A stretch of DNA of 64,000 nt from Polynucleobacter sp. es-EL-1 (GCF_018687975.1 NZ_CP061310.1:744001-808000), one strand, 5' to 3'. Positions 16,254-24,322 are shown, counted from the first letter of the stretch. Notes: generated from the sequence alone by a model not told the origin. Numbers and translations: made by a program.

Positions 16254-17819
16254 TTGGCTGTTAATAAAGATATTTCAGGAAATAATCCTCGTGATTTAGT
16301 GGCGGCAGTCGACCTAGGGTCGAATAGCTTTCGCATGCTTGTTGCCCAAGTGGTGAAGACACCATCAGGAACCCAGCTGCGTCCTATTGATACTTTACGA
16401 GAATCGGTGCGGCTGGCAGCAGGTCTTACCGACAATAAATTATTGGGTAATGATGCTTATCAACGCGGATTGGTAGCCATTCGACGTTTTGGTGAGCGCA
16501 TTCGGGGTTTTGATGCTGCCAAAGTACGTGCCGTAGCTACCAACACCTTACGGGTTGCAAAAAATGCCCCTAGCTTTATTCGTGATGCTGAAGAGGCTTT
16601 GGGTTTCCCGATTGAAGTTATTGCCGGGGTTGAAGAAGCGCGCCTGATTTATATTGGTGCCGCCCATGAAGTATCAGCAGTGCAAGGTAATCGTTTAGTG
16701 GTTGATATTGGCGGTGGCTCTACGGAATTTATTATCGGCAAGGGGTATGAGCCTAAGTTAATGGAGAGTCTCTATATTGGCTGCGTTTCGCACAGCCTGC
16801 GCTTTTTCCCTAAGGGCAATATTGATGCCCATGCTTTTAAAGAGGCGGAATTAGCAGCACGTCGAGAGATTCAGGTGATCTCTGGTGCTTACCTTAAGAG
16901 TGGGTGGAAGCAGGTGATTGGCTCCTCAGGAACTGCCCGTGCTTTGGCAGACCTCATTGCAGAAAATAACTTCAATGGCCAGCAAAGCGAAGGCTTGACT
17001 ATGGGTCGGGTGAATGGCGCGAGCGGACTCATTACTCGCGATGGCTTGAGAGCGATGAAGAAACATCTACTCAAGTATGACAATATTAGTCAGGTTGAAC
17101 TTGCAGGCTTAAAAGATGATCGCAGATCTGTCTGGCCAGGCGGTTTAGCCATCATGATTGCTGTCTTTGATGAGCTTGGTATTGAGAGTATGGAAGTGAC
17201 CGATGCGGCTTTAAGGGTCGGTGTTCTTTATGATCTTTTGGGTCGCTCGCAACATGACGATATGCGCTTTGTAACAGTTGAGCAATTTATGCAACGTTAT
17301 GCTGTGGATCGTGATCAAGCAAAAAGAGTGGGGATGCATGCCGCTGAATTTTTAGCGCAATTGCCTAAACCCGATGCTGAAGATCGCGAAGATAACATTG
17401 CCTTATTGCAATGGGCTGCGAACTTACATGAAATCGGTTTATCGATTGCTCACAACGGCTATCACAAGCATTCGGCTTATATTGCAGGCAACGCAGATAT
17501 GCCAGGCTTTTCAAAGAACGACCAGGCAAGGTTAGCTGCACTTCTCATCGGTCATGCCGGTAAGCTTGGAAAATTGGCAAATAATCCTAGTTTTAGAGAT
17601 TGGCGAATGCTGTTCTGCTTACGCTTATCACAGGTGCTTTGCCGCGGTAGAAGTGATATCCAACTTCCCAAAGTAAAGGTATCCGAAGTGGATGGCTCTT
17701 ATTTAGTAAGCCTCTCAAAAGATTGGGTAGATGCGCATCCCTTGACCGAATTTAGTTTGCTAAAAGAAGCGGCCGAGTGGGAGCGTATCGGCCGTCCTTA
17801 TAAAGTAATCTTGCGCTAG
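16254..17819 (+). CDS. ppx: Exopolyphosphatase Ppx/GppA family
   Basis: The 521-residue protein belongs to the ASKHA phosphatases that release phosphate from the ends of polyphosphate or convert pppGpp to ppGpp. Phosphate-binding loops are VDLGSNSFRMLV (near residues 19-30) and VVDIGGGSTEF. The C-terminal half is an HD-like helical domain (NLHEIGLSIAHNGYHKHSAY), which makes it full-length Ppx rather than a short form. A TTG start at 16254 gives MAVNKDISG. A Pho-box-like site precedes it. It ends with zero bases before the stop of the convergent olsB-like gene. Ppx versus GppA activity cannot be settled by sequence alone. Confidence 0.9.
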   Translation: MAVNKDISGNNPRDLVAAVDLGSNSFRMLVAQVVKTPSGTQLRPIDTLRESVRLAAGLTDNKLLGNDAYQRGLVAIRRFGERIRGFDAAKVRAVATNTLRVAKNAPSFIRDAEEALGFPIEVIAGVEEARLIYIGAAHEVSAVQGNRLVVDIGGGSTEFIIGKGYEPKLMESLYIGCVSHSLRFFPKGNIDAHAFKEAELAARREIQVISGAYLKSGWKQVIGSSGTARALADLIAENNFNGQQSEGLTMGRVNGASGLITRDGLRAMKKHLLKYDNISQVELAGLKDDRRSVWPGGLAIMIAVFDELGIESMEVTDAALRVGVLYDLLGRSQHDDMRFVTVEQFMQRYAVDRDQAKRVGMHAAEFLAQLPKPDAEDREDNIALLQWAANLHEIGLSIAHNGYHKHSAYIAGNADMPGFSKNDQARLAALLIGHAGKLGKLANNPSFRDWRMLFCLRLSQVLCRGRSDIQLPKVKVSEVDGSYLVSLSKDWVDAHPLTEFSLLKEAAEWERIGRPYKVILR

Positions 17820-18758
17820 TTATATACCTAAGAAGTGCTTAGCGTAGCGTGGATTAATGTCTGATAAGCGTAGCATCGTCAATACATCAGCAGTATTAAA
17901 GTCTGGATCCCATGCAGGTGCACTGCAAATCTTGGCGCCGAGCTTGAGATAGCCTTTGATCAAAGGGGGTGGCTCGACTTCTAAGCCGCCATTTAAGCGC
18001 TCAAGAGGGAGTGGTAAACGGGGGAATGCATGATTTTCCACTGGAGCCATTTGATCGTTGTTCAGAGAGTTATACAGGCTAGCAGCAAAATGGCCACCAT
18101 CTGCCATAGGGATGCTGGCGCAACCGAGCATGATTTCGTAATCATGTTTTTGCATGTACTGAGCTAAGCCGCTCCATAAAGCCATGATGACTGCACCTGA
18201 GCGATAGTCTGCATGAACGCATGAGCGACCCAATTCCACCATTTTGGGGCGTAAGTGATTGAGGCGCGAAAGATCAAATTCTGAATCAGAATAGAGGCGA
18301 CCAATCTCAGCAGCTTTGTGCGGAGGAAGAACTCGATAGGTGCCAACTACTTTGAGCGATTCTTGATCACGGATGAGTAGATGGTCGCAATAGGCATCAA
18401 ATTCATCAATATCTAAGTCTTCAGGATGGGCTGGCAGGCTCGCCCCCATCTCTTCTGCAAATACCTTGTAACGCAAACGTTGCGCTTCTTTAACTTCATT
18501 AGGGCTTGAGGCCCAGCTGATTTGAAAAGCAGGGCGCTTGGGCTTGCTGATTGCTTTCTCGTTAGCAACTGGCTCGGTGGCCAGAACATCATTGCGTGCG
18601 CGCAAAGCAAACTTTTTACCAAATAGCTTCTTGGCAATTTTTTTAGAAAATAACTTTTTAATTGCCCTGGCTTTACTAGCTTTTTCTTTGTTTGAGTTTT
18701 TTTGAAAGCGCCCGTTAAAAAGATCAAAGGCGGCAAGCGGATTTGGAATATCGGACAT
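17820..18758 (-). CDS. olsB: OlsB-like GNAT N-acyltransferase (lyso-ornithine lipid synthase)
   Basis: OlsB transfers a 3-hydroxyacyl group from ACP to ornithine, the first step of phosphorus-free ornithine lipid synthesis. The core (from about residue 75) has AQRLRYKVFAEEMGA, the acetyl-CoA-like fold segment VVGTYRVL, and ELGRSCVHADYRSG followed by IMLGCASI, all characteristic of COG3176 OlsB/hemolysin-like acyltransferases. It has an unusual basic, lysine-rich N-terminal extension of ~70 residues that may bind membranes. It is last in the plcP-agt-dgkA-olsB operon, 42 bp after dgkA. Head-group specificity is inferred from family and the OlsA partner at 21132. Confidence 0.75.
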   Translation of the reverse strand: MSDIPNPLAAFDLFNGRFQKNSNKEKASKARAIKKLFSKKIAKKLFGKKFALRARNDVLATEPVANEKAISKPKRPAFQISWASSPNEVKEAQRLRYKVFAEEMGASLPAHPEDLDIDEFDAYCDHLLIRDQESLKVVGTYRVLPPHKAAEIGRLYSDSEFDLSRLNHLRPKMVELGRSCVHADYRSGAVIMALWSGLAQYMQKHDYEIMLGCASIPMADGGHFAASLYNSLNNDQMAPVENHAFPRLPLPLERLNGGLEVEPPPLIKGYLKLGAKICSAPAWDPDFNTADVLTMLRLSDINPRYAKHFLGI

Positions 18759-18800
18759 GAGTTTCCTTATATTGGTTTTTTCGATGATATAAAGGCTCTA

Positions 18801-19205
18801 TTACCAATTGATGACAAGAGGGATGCAAACGGTGGCCCAAAGCAGGGTGGCAATGAGCAATGCTAACATGACGGCTGCCGAGCCAAAATCTTTGGCCCTC
18901 TTCGATAAATCGTGATGCTCAAAAGAGATTCGATCAATCGCTGCTTCGACGCTAGAATTCAGTAGCTCTACTACCAGAACGAGCAATAGCGAAGAAACTA
19001 AGACACATTTTTCAATTGGGCTAATGGGCATCCATAATGCTATCGGGGTGAGTAGTACTAGTAGCGTTAGTTCCTGTCTAAAAGCACTCTCTTCCTTATA
19101 GGCATACACAATGCCGCACCAAGAATTCTTTGCTGCATGCCAGGCTCTCGTTAGTCCACGATTTCCTTTATGTGGATTTTGCTTAATATCGTAAGGGGTA
19201 GTCAA
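18801..19205 (-). CDS. dgkA: Diacylglycerol kinase DgkA
   Basis: DgkA is a small integral membrane enzyme that phosphorylates diacylglycerol to phosphatidic acid with ATP. The 134-residue protein has the signature ELLNSSVEAAIDRIS followed by LSKRAKDFGSAAVM, and three membrane helices, with the amphipathic ARAWHAAKNSW-type start. It lies 9 bp after the glycosyltransferase gene. In this operon it can recycle diacylglycerol released by PlcP back into phospholipid when phosphate returns, or balance it against glycolipid synthesis (inference). Confidence 0.93.
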   Translation of the reverse strand: MTTPYDIKQNPHKGNRGLTRAWHAAKNSWCGIVYAYKEESAFRQELTLLVLLTPIALWMPISPIEKCVLVSSLLLVLVVELLNSSVEAAIDRISFEHHDLSKRAKDFGSAAVMLALLIATLLWATVCIPLVINW

Positions 19206-19214
19206 AATATCTTC

Positions 19215-20243
19215 TTAAGCTAAGGCGGTAACATGAACTTGTGCAGAAGGCACGGGTTTGAGATGCTTGGCAAATTGCTCTGAGGCAGCCCTCCAAGAGA
19301 ATTTCTCAGCATGGGCTCTAGCAGTCTCACGGGGAATACGCAAAGCCTGCATACAAGCTTCCCGCAGGTCCTCGTGCATTGCGCCTGCCGGCGAATCCCC
19401 GAGAACATCAATTGGACCAGTGACAGGGTATGCGGCAACGGGAGTACCACAGGCCATCGCTTCTAATAAGACTAGACCAAAGGTATCGGTTTTACTCGGA
19501 AATACAAAGACATCAGCAGCTGCATATACCTTGGCCAGCTCATCTTGCTGTAAAACGCCTAGGTAATTGATATTGGGATATTTTTGTTTAATCTCTGCCA
19601 TAGCAGGACCATCGCCAACTACCCATTTAGAGCCTGGTAAATCGATCTCTAAGAATGCATTGATATTTTTCTCTACGGCAACGCGTCCAACATATAGAAA
19701 AATCGGGTGAGCACTATTGAGTGCTTTAGAATCTTGCATTTTGAAGATATCGAGATCCACTCCGCGTGACCAGAGCACCACATTTTTGAGTCCGTACTTT
19801 TCTAAGTCATTTTGAACCACAATAGTGGGAGCCATGACCGCCATTGATTGGCCATGGAACCAGCGAATAAAGGCATAAGTAATTGCTAATGGAATTCCGG
19901 TGCGGGCCTTAACGTACTCTGGAAAACGGGTGTGGTACGCAGTAGAGAAGGGGAGATTATTTTTGACCGCATAAGCGCGTGCTGAGAGACCTAGGGGACC
20001 TTCGGTAGCAATATGGATTGCGTCAGGAGCAAACTCTTTAATTCTGCGTGCCACTTCTTTACCGGGAAATAACGACAGCGCGATATCTGGATAAGTAGGG
20101 CATGGAATAGATTTAAAGCCAGTAGGAGTGATCATTTCTACTTCATGGCCCATCCCAATCAATTCAGCACGCGTTTGTTTGAGCGTTCTCACAACGCCAT
20201 TGACTTGCGGATCCCATGCATCAGTAATAATCATTATCTTCAT
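19215..20243 (-). CDS. agt: GT4 glycosyltransferase, probable diacylglycerol glycosyltransferase Agt
   Basis: The 342-residue enzyme has a GT-B fold. The N-terminal part starts MKIMIITDAWDPQVNGVVRT with the glycine-rich acceptor loop, GPLGLSARAYA and AYHTRFPEYV. The C-terminal donor domain has FVGRVAVEKN-type sequence (FLYVGRVAVEKN) and the E-x7-E motif in DTFGLVLLEAMACGTP. This N-terminal pattern is typical of Agt and SqdX-like transferases that glycosylate diacylglycerol. It overlaps plcP by four bases, exactly the plcP-agt pairing known from phosphate-starved alphaproteobacteria and marine bacteria. The sugar (glucose, galactose or glucuronate) cannot be told from sequence. Confidence 0.8.
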   Translation of the reverse strand: MKIMIITDAWDPQVNGVVRTLKQTRAELIGMGHEVEMITPTGFKSIPCPTYPDIALSLFPGKEVARRIKEFAPDAIHIATEGPLGLSARAYAVKNNLPFSTAYHTRFPEYVKARTGIPLAITYAFIRWFHGQSMAVMAPTIVVQNDLEKYGLKNVVLWSRGVDLDIFKMQDSKALNSAHPIFLYVGRVAVEKNINAFLEIDLPGSKWVVGDGPAMAEIKQKYPNINYLGVLQQDELAKVYAAADVFVFPSKTDTFGLVLLEAMACGTPVAAYPVTGPIDVLGDSPAGAMHEDLREACMQALRIPRETARAHAEKFSWRAASEQFAKHLKPVPSAQVHVTALA

Positions 20244-21049
20244 ACAGTAGCCTCTTCGATAACTGCTTCAATAGCAGGTTGATGTGTAACTTCTATTTGT
20301 TGCACTGGGTCACCTTTAATGTGTGTCCAGTAGATAATTTTTAGTTCACCAGTGGCGGTCTCAACTAAGGCTGATAGGCTTTCAACCCAATCACCATCGT
20401 TGCAATACAGCAGTCCGTCGATTTCACGGATCTCGGCTTTATGAATATGGCCACAGACTACGCCATCACAATTTCTGATGCGAGCCTCTCTGGCCATAAT
20501 GTGCTCAAAGTCGGCAATATAGCTGACTGCATTTTTCACTTGATGCTTTAGATACTGGGAGAGCGACCAATACTGTAAGCCCATCTTGACTCGCAGCATA
20601 TTGAAGTAGCGGTTGATATAGAGAATGAATGAATAGAGTGAGTCGCCTACATAGGCTAGCCATTTAGCGTATTGCATGACGCCATCAAATAGGTCGCCGT
20701 GGGTTACCCAAAGCTTGCGTCCATCCAAGAGGGTATGAATTACTTCTTCTTCTACTTTGATATCTCCAAATGACATGCCAAAGTATTGCCTTGCAGCTTC
20801 ATCATGATTACCCGGGATGTAAATGACTTCAGCACCTTTACGGGCTTTACGTAGCAACTTTTGTACTACGTCATTGTGTGCCTGAGGCCAGTAGAATGAT
20901 TGCTTTAATCGCCAGCCATCGATGATGTCACCGACTAAGTAAAGTGTATCCGCCTCATTGTGCTTTAAGAAATCCAGGAGGTACTTTGCCTGACACCCTG
21001 AAGTTCCCAGGTGTACATCTGAAATCCAGATAGCTCGGTAGTGCATCAT
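20240..21049 (-). CDS. plcP: PlcP-like metallophosphoesterase (phospholipase C of lipid remodelling)
   Basis: The 269-residue calcineurin-type enzyme has all metal ligands: SDVHLGTSG (Asp11, His13), GDIIDGW, GNHDEAA, THGDLFDG and GHIHKAEI. It resembles UDP-2,3-diacylglucosamine hydrolase (COG2908) but has the longer helical insert and the agt partner that define PlcP. PlcP removes phospho-head groups from phospholipids, yielding diacylglycerol. It is the first gene of the operon plcP-agt-dgkA-olsB, behind a four-half-site Pho-box array. The ATG at 21049 is followed directly by a second ATG at 21046. A role in LPS (LpxH) is less likely given the neighbours. Confidence 0.8.
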   Translation of the reverse strand: MMHYRAIWISDVHLGTSGCQAKYLLDFLKHNEADTLYLVGDIIDGWRLKQSFYWPQAHNDVVQKLLRKARKGAEVIYIPGNHDEAARQYFGMSFGDIKVEEEVIHTLLDGRKLWVTHGDLFDGVMQYAKWLAYVGDSLYSFILYINRYFNMLRVKMGLQYWSLSQYLKHQVKNAVSYIADFEHIMAREARIRNCDGVVCGHIHKAEIREIDGLLYCNDGDWVESLSALVETATGELKIIYWTHIKGDPVQQIEVTHQPAIEAVIEEATV

Positions 21050-21057
21050 GTTTACAG

Positions 21058-21112
21058 ATTAAGCCCACTATTTATGAAGGCCTCATGACACTTTTAAGTC
21101 AGTTTGATGACT
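21058..21112 (-). promoter_or_regulatory. Four-half-site Pho-box array and -10 of the plcP operon
   Basis: On the reverse strand, AGTCATC (21112-21106), TGACTTA (21101-21095), TGTCATG (21090-21084) and CTTCATA (21079-21073) follow one another at an exact 11-bp period with 4-nt spacers, i.e. two tandem Pho boxes. A CTTAAT -10 candidate (21063-21058) lies 9 nt after the last half-site. The predicted transcript would start only a few bases before the plcP ATG. The array lies in the 82-bp gap shared with divergent olsA, which it may also affect. Confidence 0.65.
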
Positions 21113-21131
21113 TGATTTATATTCTGAGCTT

Positions 21132-21905
21132 ATGACCCTTCATACATCGGTAGATGAAACTTCACCCGGCAAGATATTCCCCATTTTGGTTTGGGTGAGG
21201 GTGCTCGTTCATGTACTTGCTGGTGTTTTTACGCTCTCCTTCATCTTTCCGTTTATCAGTCAATCGCAAAAAGATCGCAAGATTCGGCTATGGTCTGAAC
21301 GACTACTGAATATTTTTAAACTGAAGTTGGTAGTGATTGGTAGAGAAAATGTGACATCTGCGCCTGCCTTATTTGCAGCAAATCACATTTCTTGGCTGGA
21401 TATTCATGCCATTAATGCCTGTAAACCCATTCGTTTTGTTGCCAAGTCAGAGGTAAGATCTTGGCCAATTTTTGGTTGGATGGCAAAGCAGTTGGGAACA
21501 GTTTTTATTCGTCGGGACAGTGCGCGTCATGCTAGGCAAGTAGTGGAGCAAATGGCAGAAGTGCTCAAAACCGAATCCATTTGCATTTTCCCGGAAGGAA
21601 CCTCGACTAACGGGGCTCAGGTATTACCTTTTAAGCCCAATCTCTTTGAGTCCGCCTTAGCTGCGAAATGTCCAATTTATCCGCTTTCCATTCGCTATTT
21701 CAGTAGAAGAACGGGTTTGAGGAGTGATTCCCCGGCATTTATAGGGGATATGGGGCTTTTGGAATCCATGTCTAGGGTGATTCAAGATCCTGGATTGGTA
21801 GTTCAGGTGCGCTTTCTGATGCCTTATGCCCCATCGATTTTGGGGGATTCTGATCGCAAACAGGTGGCAGCGTACTGTCAGGAATCGATCGCCCAAACCT
21901 TGTAA
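21132..21905 (+). CDS. olsA: OlsA/PlsC-like 1-acyl-sn-glycerol-3-phosphate acyltransferase
   Basis: The 257-residue membrane-associated acyltransferase has an N-terminal hydrophobic helix (about residues 17-40), the catalytic H-x4-D motif NHISWLD, the acceptor loop FIRRDSARHARQ and the FPEGTST motif of the PlsC family. Its place beside an OlsB homologue and a plcP operon favours OlsA, which O-acylates lyso-ornithine lipid, although OlsA enzymes can also act as phosphatidic-acid synthases. It is divergent from plcP and shares the Pho-box region. The start ATG at 21132 lies in a short leader with no clear ribosome-binding site. Confidence 0.72.
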   Translation: MTLHTSVDETSPGKIFPILVWVRVLVHVLAGVFTLSFIFPFISQSQKDRKIRLWSERLLNIFKLKLVVIGRENVTSAPALFAANHISWLDIHAINACKPIRFVAKSEVRSWPIFGWMAKQLGTVFIRRDSARHARQVVEQMAEVLKTESICIFPEGTSTNGAQVLPFKPNLFESALAAKCPIYPLSIRYFSRRTGLRSDSPAFIGDMGLLESMSRVIQDPGLVVQVRFLMPYAPSILGDSDRKQVAAYCQESIAQTL

Positions 21906-21913
21906 GAGGCATA

Positions 21914-21946
21914 TGTAATAAAAATGTCATACTCTTAGAATACAAA
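21914..21946 (+). promoter_or_regulatory. Pho box and -10 upstream of ppk2
   Basis: TGTAATA (21914-21920) and TGTCATA (21925-21931) are 11 bp apart with spacer AAAA, followed after 9 nt by TACAAA (21941-21946). Spacing matches the pstS, ppx and plcP sites. It lies in the 64-bp gap before ppk2; GAGGAA at 21960 onward is the ribosome-binding site. Confidence 0.7.
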
Positions 21947-21969
21947 GATAAAAAGCCTTAGAGGAATAA

Positions 21970-22875
21970 ATGACGTCAAAACACAATGAGATGGCCGAGT
22001 GGTATCGGCGTGCTCAAGAAGAAATTTTGGATAGTATGGATGAAGAGCTCGAAATGGAGCTCGATGATGATCGCCTCTCGCAAGATGGTGGCAGTGGCTC
22101 AGTTATCCCCAGAAATGTTTACTTTAAGGAATTATTTAGACTGCAAGGTGAGCTGGTAAAGCTTCAAGACTGGGTTGTGGAGAATAATCTTAAGGTTGCC
22201 GTTTTATTTGAAGGGCGTGATTCTGCAGGTAAGGGCGGCGCTATTAAGCGGATTACCCAGCGACTCAATCCACGGGTTTGTAAGGTTGTTGCACTTACCG
22301 CACCAAGTGAGCGGGAAAAGACCCAATGGTACTTTCAGCGTTATGTTGCTAACCTGCCCGCTGGTGGAGAGATCGTTTTATTTGACCGCAGTTGGTATAA
22401 CCGCGCTGGTGTTGAGAAGGTCATGGGTTTTTGCACGGATGCTGAGTACGAGGAGTTTTTGCGCACAGTCCCCGAGTTTGAGCGGATGATTATTCGCTCC
22501 GGAATTATTCTCATCAAATACTGGTTCTCTATTTCTGATGATGAGCAATATAACCGCTTCATGATGCGCATTCACGATCCGCTGAAGCAATGGAAACTCA
22601 GCCCCATGGATCTAGAGGCACGGCGCTTATGGGAGGCTTATACCAAGGCAAAAGAAATCATGTTAGAACGCACCTCTATACCAGAGGCACCTTGGTGGGT
22701 TGTTGCTGCTAATGATAAGAAAAAAGCGCGTCTCAATTGCATCTCACATCTCCTGGATCAGATTCCTTATCAGGAGATTGATCATCCAGTGATTACCTTG
22801 CCAGCAAGGGTTCATAACCCCGATTACCTACGAGGCCCAGTTCCTAAGGAAATGTACGTTCCTGAGATTTACTAG
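21970..22875 (+). CDS. ppk2: Polyphosphate kinase 2 (class I PPK2)
   Basis: PPK2 enzymes use polyphosphate to phosphorylate nucleoside diphosphates, or the reverse. The 301-residue single-domain protein has Walker A GRDSAGKGG (Gly82 to Lys88), the lid-like region after it, and Walker B FDRSWYNRAGVEKVMG. The first ~45 residues form an acidic extension (DEELEMELDDDR). The KQWKLSPMDLEARRLW segment is typical of class I. It is behind a Pho-box-like site and followed 50 bp later by a CYTH-like gene. A second paralogue sits at 34033. No PPK1 gene is in the window. Confidence 0.93.
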   Translation: MTSKHNEMAEWYRRAQEEILDSMDEELEMELDDDRLSQDGGSGSVIPRNVYFKELFRLQGELVKLQDWVVENNLKVAVLFEGRDSAGKGGAIKRITQRLNPRVCKVVALTAPSEREKTQWYFQRYVANLPAGGEIVLFDRSWYNRAGVEKVMGFCTDAEYEEFLRTVPEFERMIIRSGIILIKYWFSISDDEQYNRFMMRIHDPLKQWKLSPMDLEARRLWEAYTKAKEIMLERTSIPEAPWWVVAANDKKKARLNCISHLLDQIPYQEIDHPVITLPARVHNPDYLRGPVPKEMYVPEIY

Positions 22876-22925
22876 TTTGCGTAGAGGGTGTTAATCTCTC
22901 ATTAATAATAAGTGGGAGATAAACA

Positions 22926-23753
22926 TTGAAGTCAAAGCTAGAAATTACCAATCGGGAATTTAAGCTCCTGATCAAGCCTCAGGGTCTTGATAGACGGAGC
23001 AAAATTACCGCATTAAGCGATCAGATTCTCAATTTCTGCAAGAAAAACAAAGTCGATTTTTTCCACCTGGATAATGCTGCAACCGGTTTACGTAGCATCT
23101 ACTTCTACGACACCCCAGGCGAGGATTTTCGCCTCAATAATGTGATTCTTCGAGTACGAGAGTCTCGCCAAAATATTTGGGTTGATGATTGGTGTGAGGT
23201 CACCCTTAAGTGCCGCACGGGTGATATTGAAAAATCCACTCTATTTAACCCTGTGCCAAAAAAATCAGTTAAATCGCGCTTACGTTTTAAAGAAGAAATT
23301 CTTCGAGGCGATGCGATTGGCTCAAGCAGATCTATCTACTCCAATAACGCCATCTTAGATGCGGTACCAATCGACAGTCTCTTTGAGCGATCCTTATCCA
23401 GTGTCACTAAGTTTTTCCCTGGCTTGGCTAAGTTGCCTATTGATAAGAAGAAACCACTGCGCATTGTTGGTGGCAATACCAATAAGATTCTGGAGGCATG
23501 TTTACCGATTGGTAATTTAGTCTTTGGTGATGGAGTTCAGGCCCATTGTGAAATCGCTATCTGGATGAGAAGTGTTGGCGATCCGATTGTTGGCGAGCTA
23601 GCATTTTCCTATCGCGTCAATGACGCCAATAGAGGACAGGCTAAGGCGCATAAGCGGGCTGATAAGTTCTTTAAAAAACTCCAAGTTGAGCTTGAGAGTT
23701 GGTTGGAAATTGGCAGCACCAAAACGGCTTTGGTTTACGGAAAGCCTGAATAG
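22926..23753 (+). CDS. CYTH-like (triphosphate tunnel) domain protein, function unknown
   Basis: The 275-residue protein is unannotated by me at family level, but it shows a divergent CYTH pattern: an N-terminal EITNREFKLLIK resembling the E-x-E-x-K triphosphate-binding start, YFYDTP at residues 59-64, LRVRES at 75-80, EVTLKCR soon after and a late GELAFSYR strand. CYTH/VTC-type beta tunnels bind polyphosphate or hydrolyse triphosphates. A TTG start with GGGAGATAAACA upstream is used. It follows ppk2 by 50 bp and ends 2 bp before the chromate transporter gene. A polyphosphate-related job is inferred from fold and neighbour, not demonstrated. Confidence 0.55.
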   Translation: MKSKLEITNREFKLLIKPQGLDRRSKITALSDQILNFCKKNKVDFFHLDNAATGLRSIYFYDTPGEDFRLNNVILRVRESRQNIWVDDWCEVTLKCRTGDIEKSTLFNPVPKKSVKSRLRFKEEILRGDAIGSSRSIYSNNAILDAVPIDSLFERSLSSVTKFFPGLAKLPIDKKKPLRIVGGNTNKILEACLPIGNLVFGDGVQAHCEIAIWMRSVGDPIVGELAFSYRVNDANRGQAKAHKRADKFFKKLQVELESWLEIGSTKTALVYGKPE

Positions 23754-23755
23754 CA

Positions 23756-24322
23756 ATGGGTTCAGATATCGAGACCGTCAATGTTGGGGTACCAAGCTTA
23801 AAGGATCTCTTCGTCCAATTTTTCATCATTGGTGCGGTTAGCTTTGGCGGTGGAATCATTGCCTATGAACGCATCTTATTGGTTGAGAAACGCAAGTGGC
23901 TCTCAGCAGATGAGTTCATGGCCTATCTGGCCATCAGCCAGACCATGCCAGGTCTCAATTCTGTAAACCTCGCAGTGATCGCTGGGGACCATTTGCGGGG
24001 TGCCTTGGGTGCAATTACTGCCACCTTGGGTCTTATTCTGCCTGGGTCTATCTTTGTATTGGCCGTAGGCATCATCTATGCGAGTGCAGCCGACCATCCG
24101 TTGGTCAACTATGTTTTGGCTGGGATTGCCGCTGCGGCAACCGGACTTTTGGCTGCGATCACCTATAAGATTGGTAGCGATCATTGGCGACATCTACAGT
24201 CTTTACTCATCATTATTTGCACCTTTTTGTTGATGAGTATTGCCAAGCTATCTTTGCCTTATGTCATTTTGATTATGGCGCCGATTTCTCTGTATCTATA
24301 TCGTCCGAGTAAAAAAGCATGA
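23756..24322 (+). CDS. chrA: Chromate transporter, N-terminal-half subunit (CHR family)
   Basis: The 188-residue membrane protein is one half of a split CHR-family transporter. It has the signature FGGGIIAYER near the first helix and SQTMPGLNSVNLA, both typical of the amino-terminal domain, with about five or six hydrophobic segments. It overlaps the next gene by four bases, and the two halves are expected to form a heterodimer. CHR pairs export chromate or, in some bacteria, sulfate-like anions; chromate resistance is the usual but unproven label. It begins 2 bp after the CYTH-like gene, so it may share that transcript. Confidence 0.85.
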   Translation: MGSDIETVNVGVPSLKDLFVQFFIIGAVSFGGGIIAYERILLVEKRKWLSADEFMAYLAISQTMPGLNSVNLAVIAGDHLRGALGAITATLGLILPGSIFVLAVGIIYASAADHPLVNYVLAGIAAAATGLLAAITYKIGSDHWRHLQSLLIIICTFLLMSIAKLSLPYVILIMAPISLYLYRPSKKA

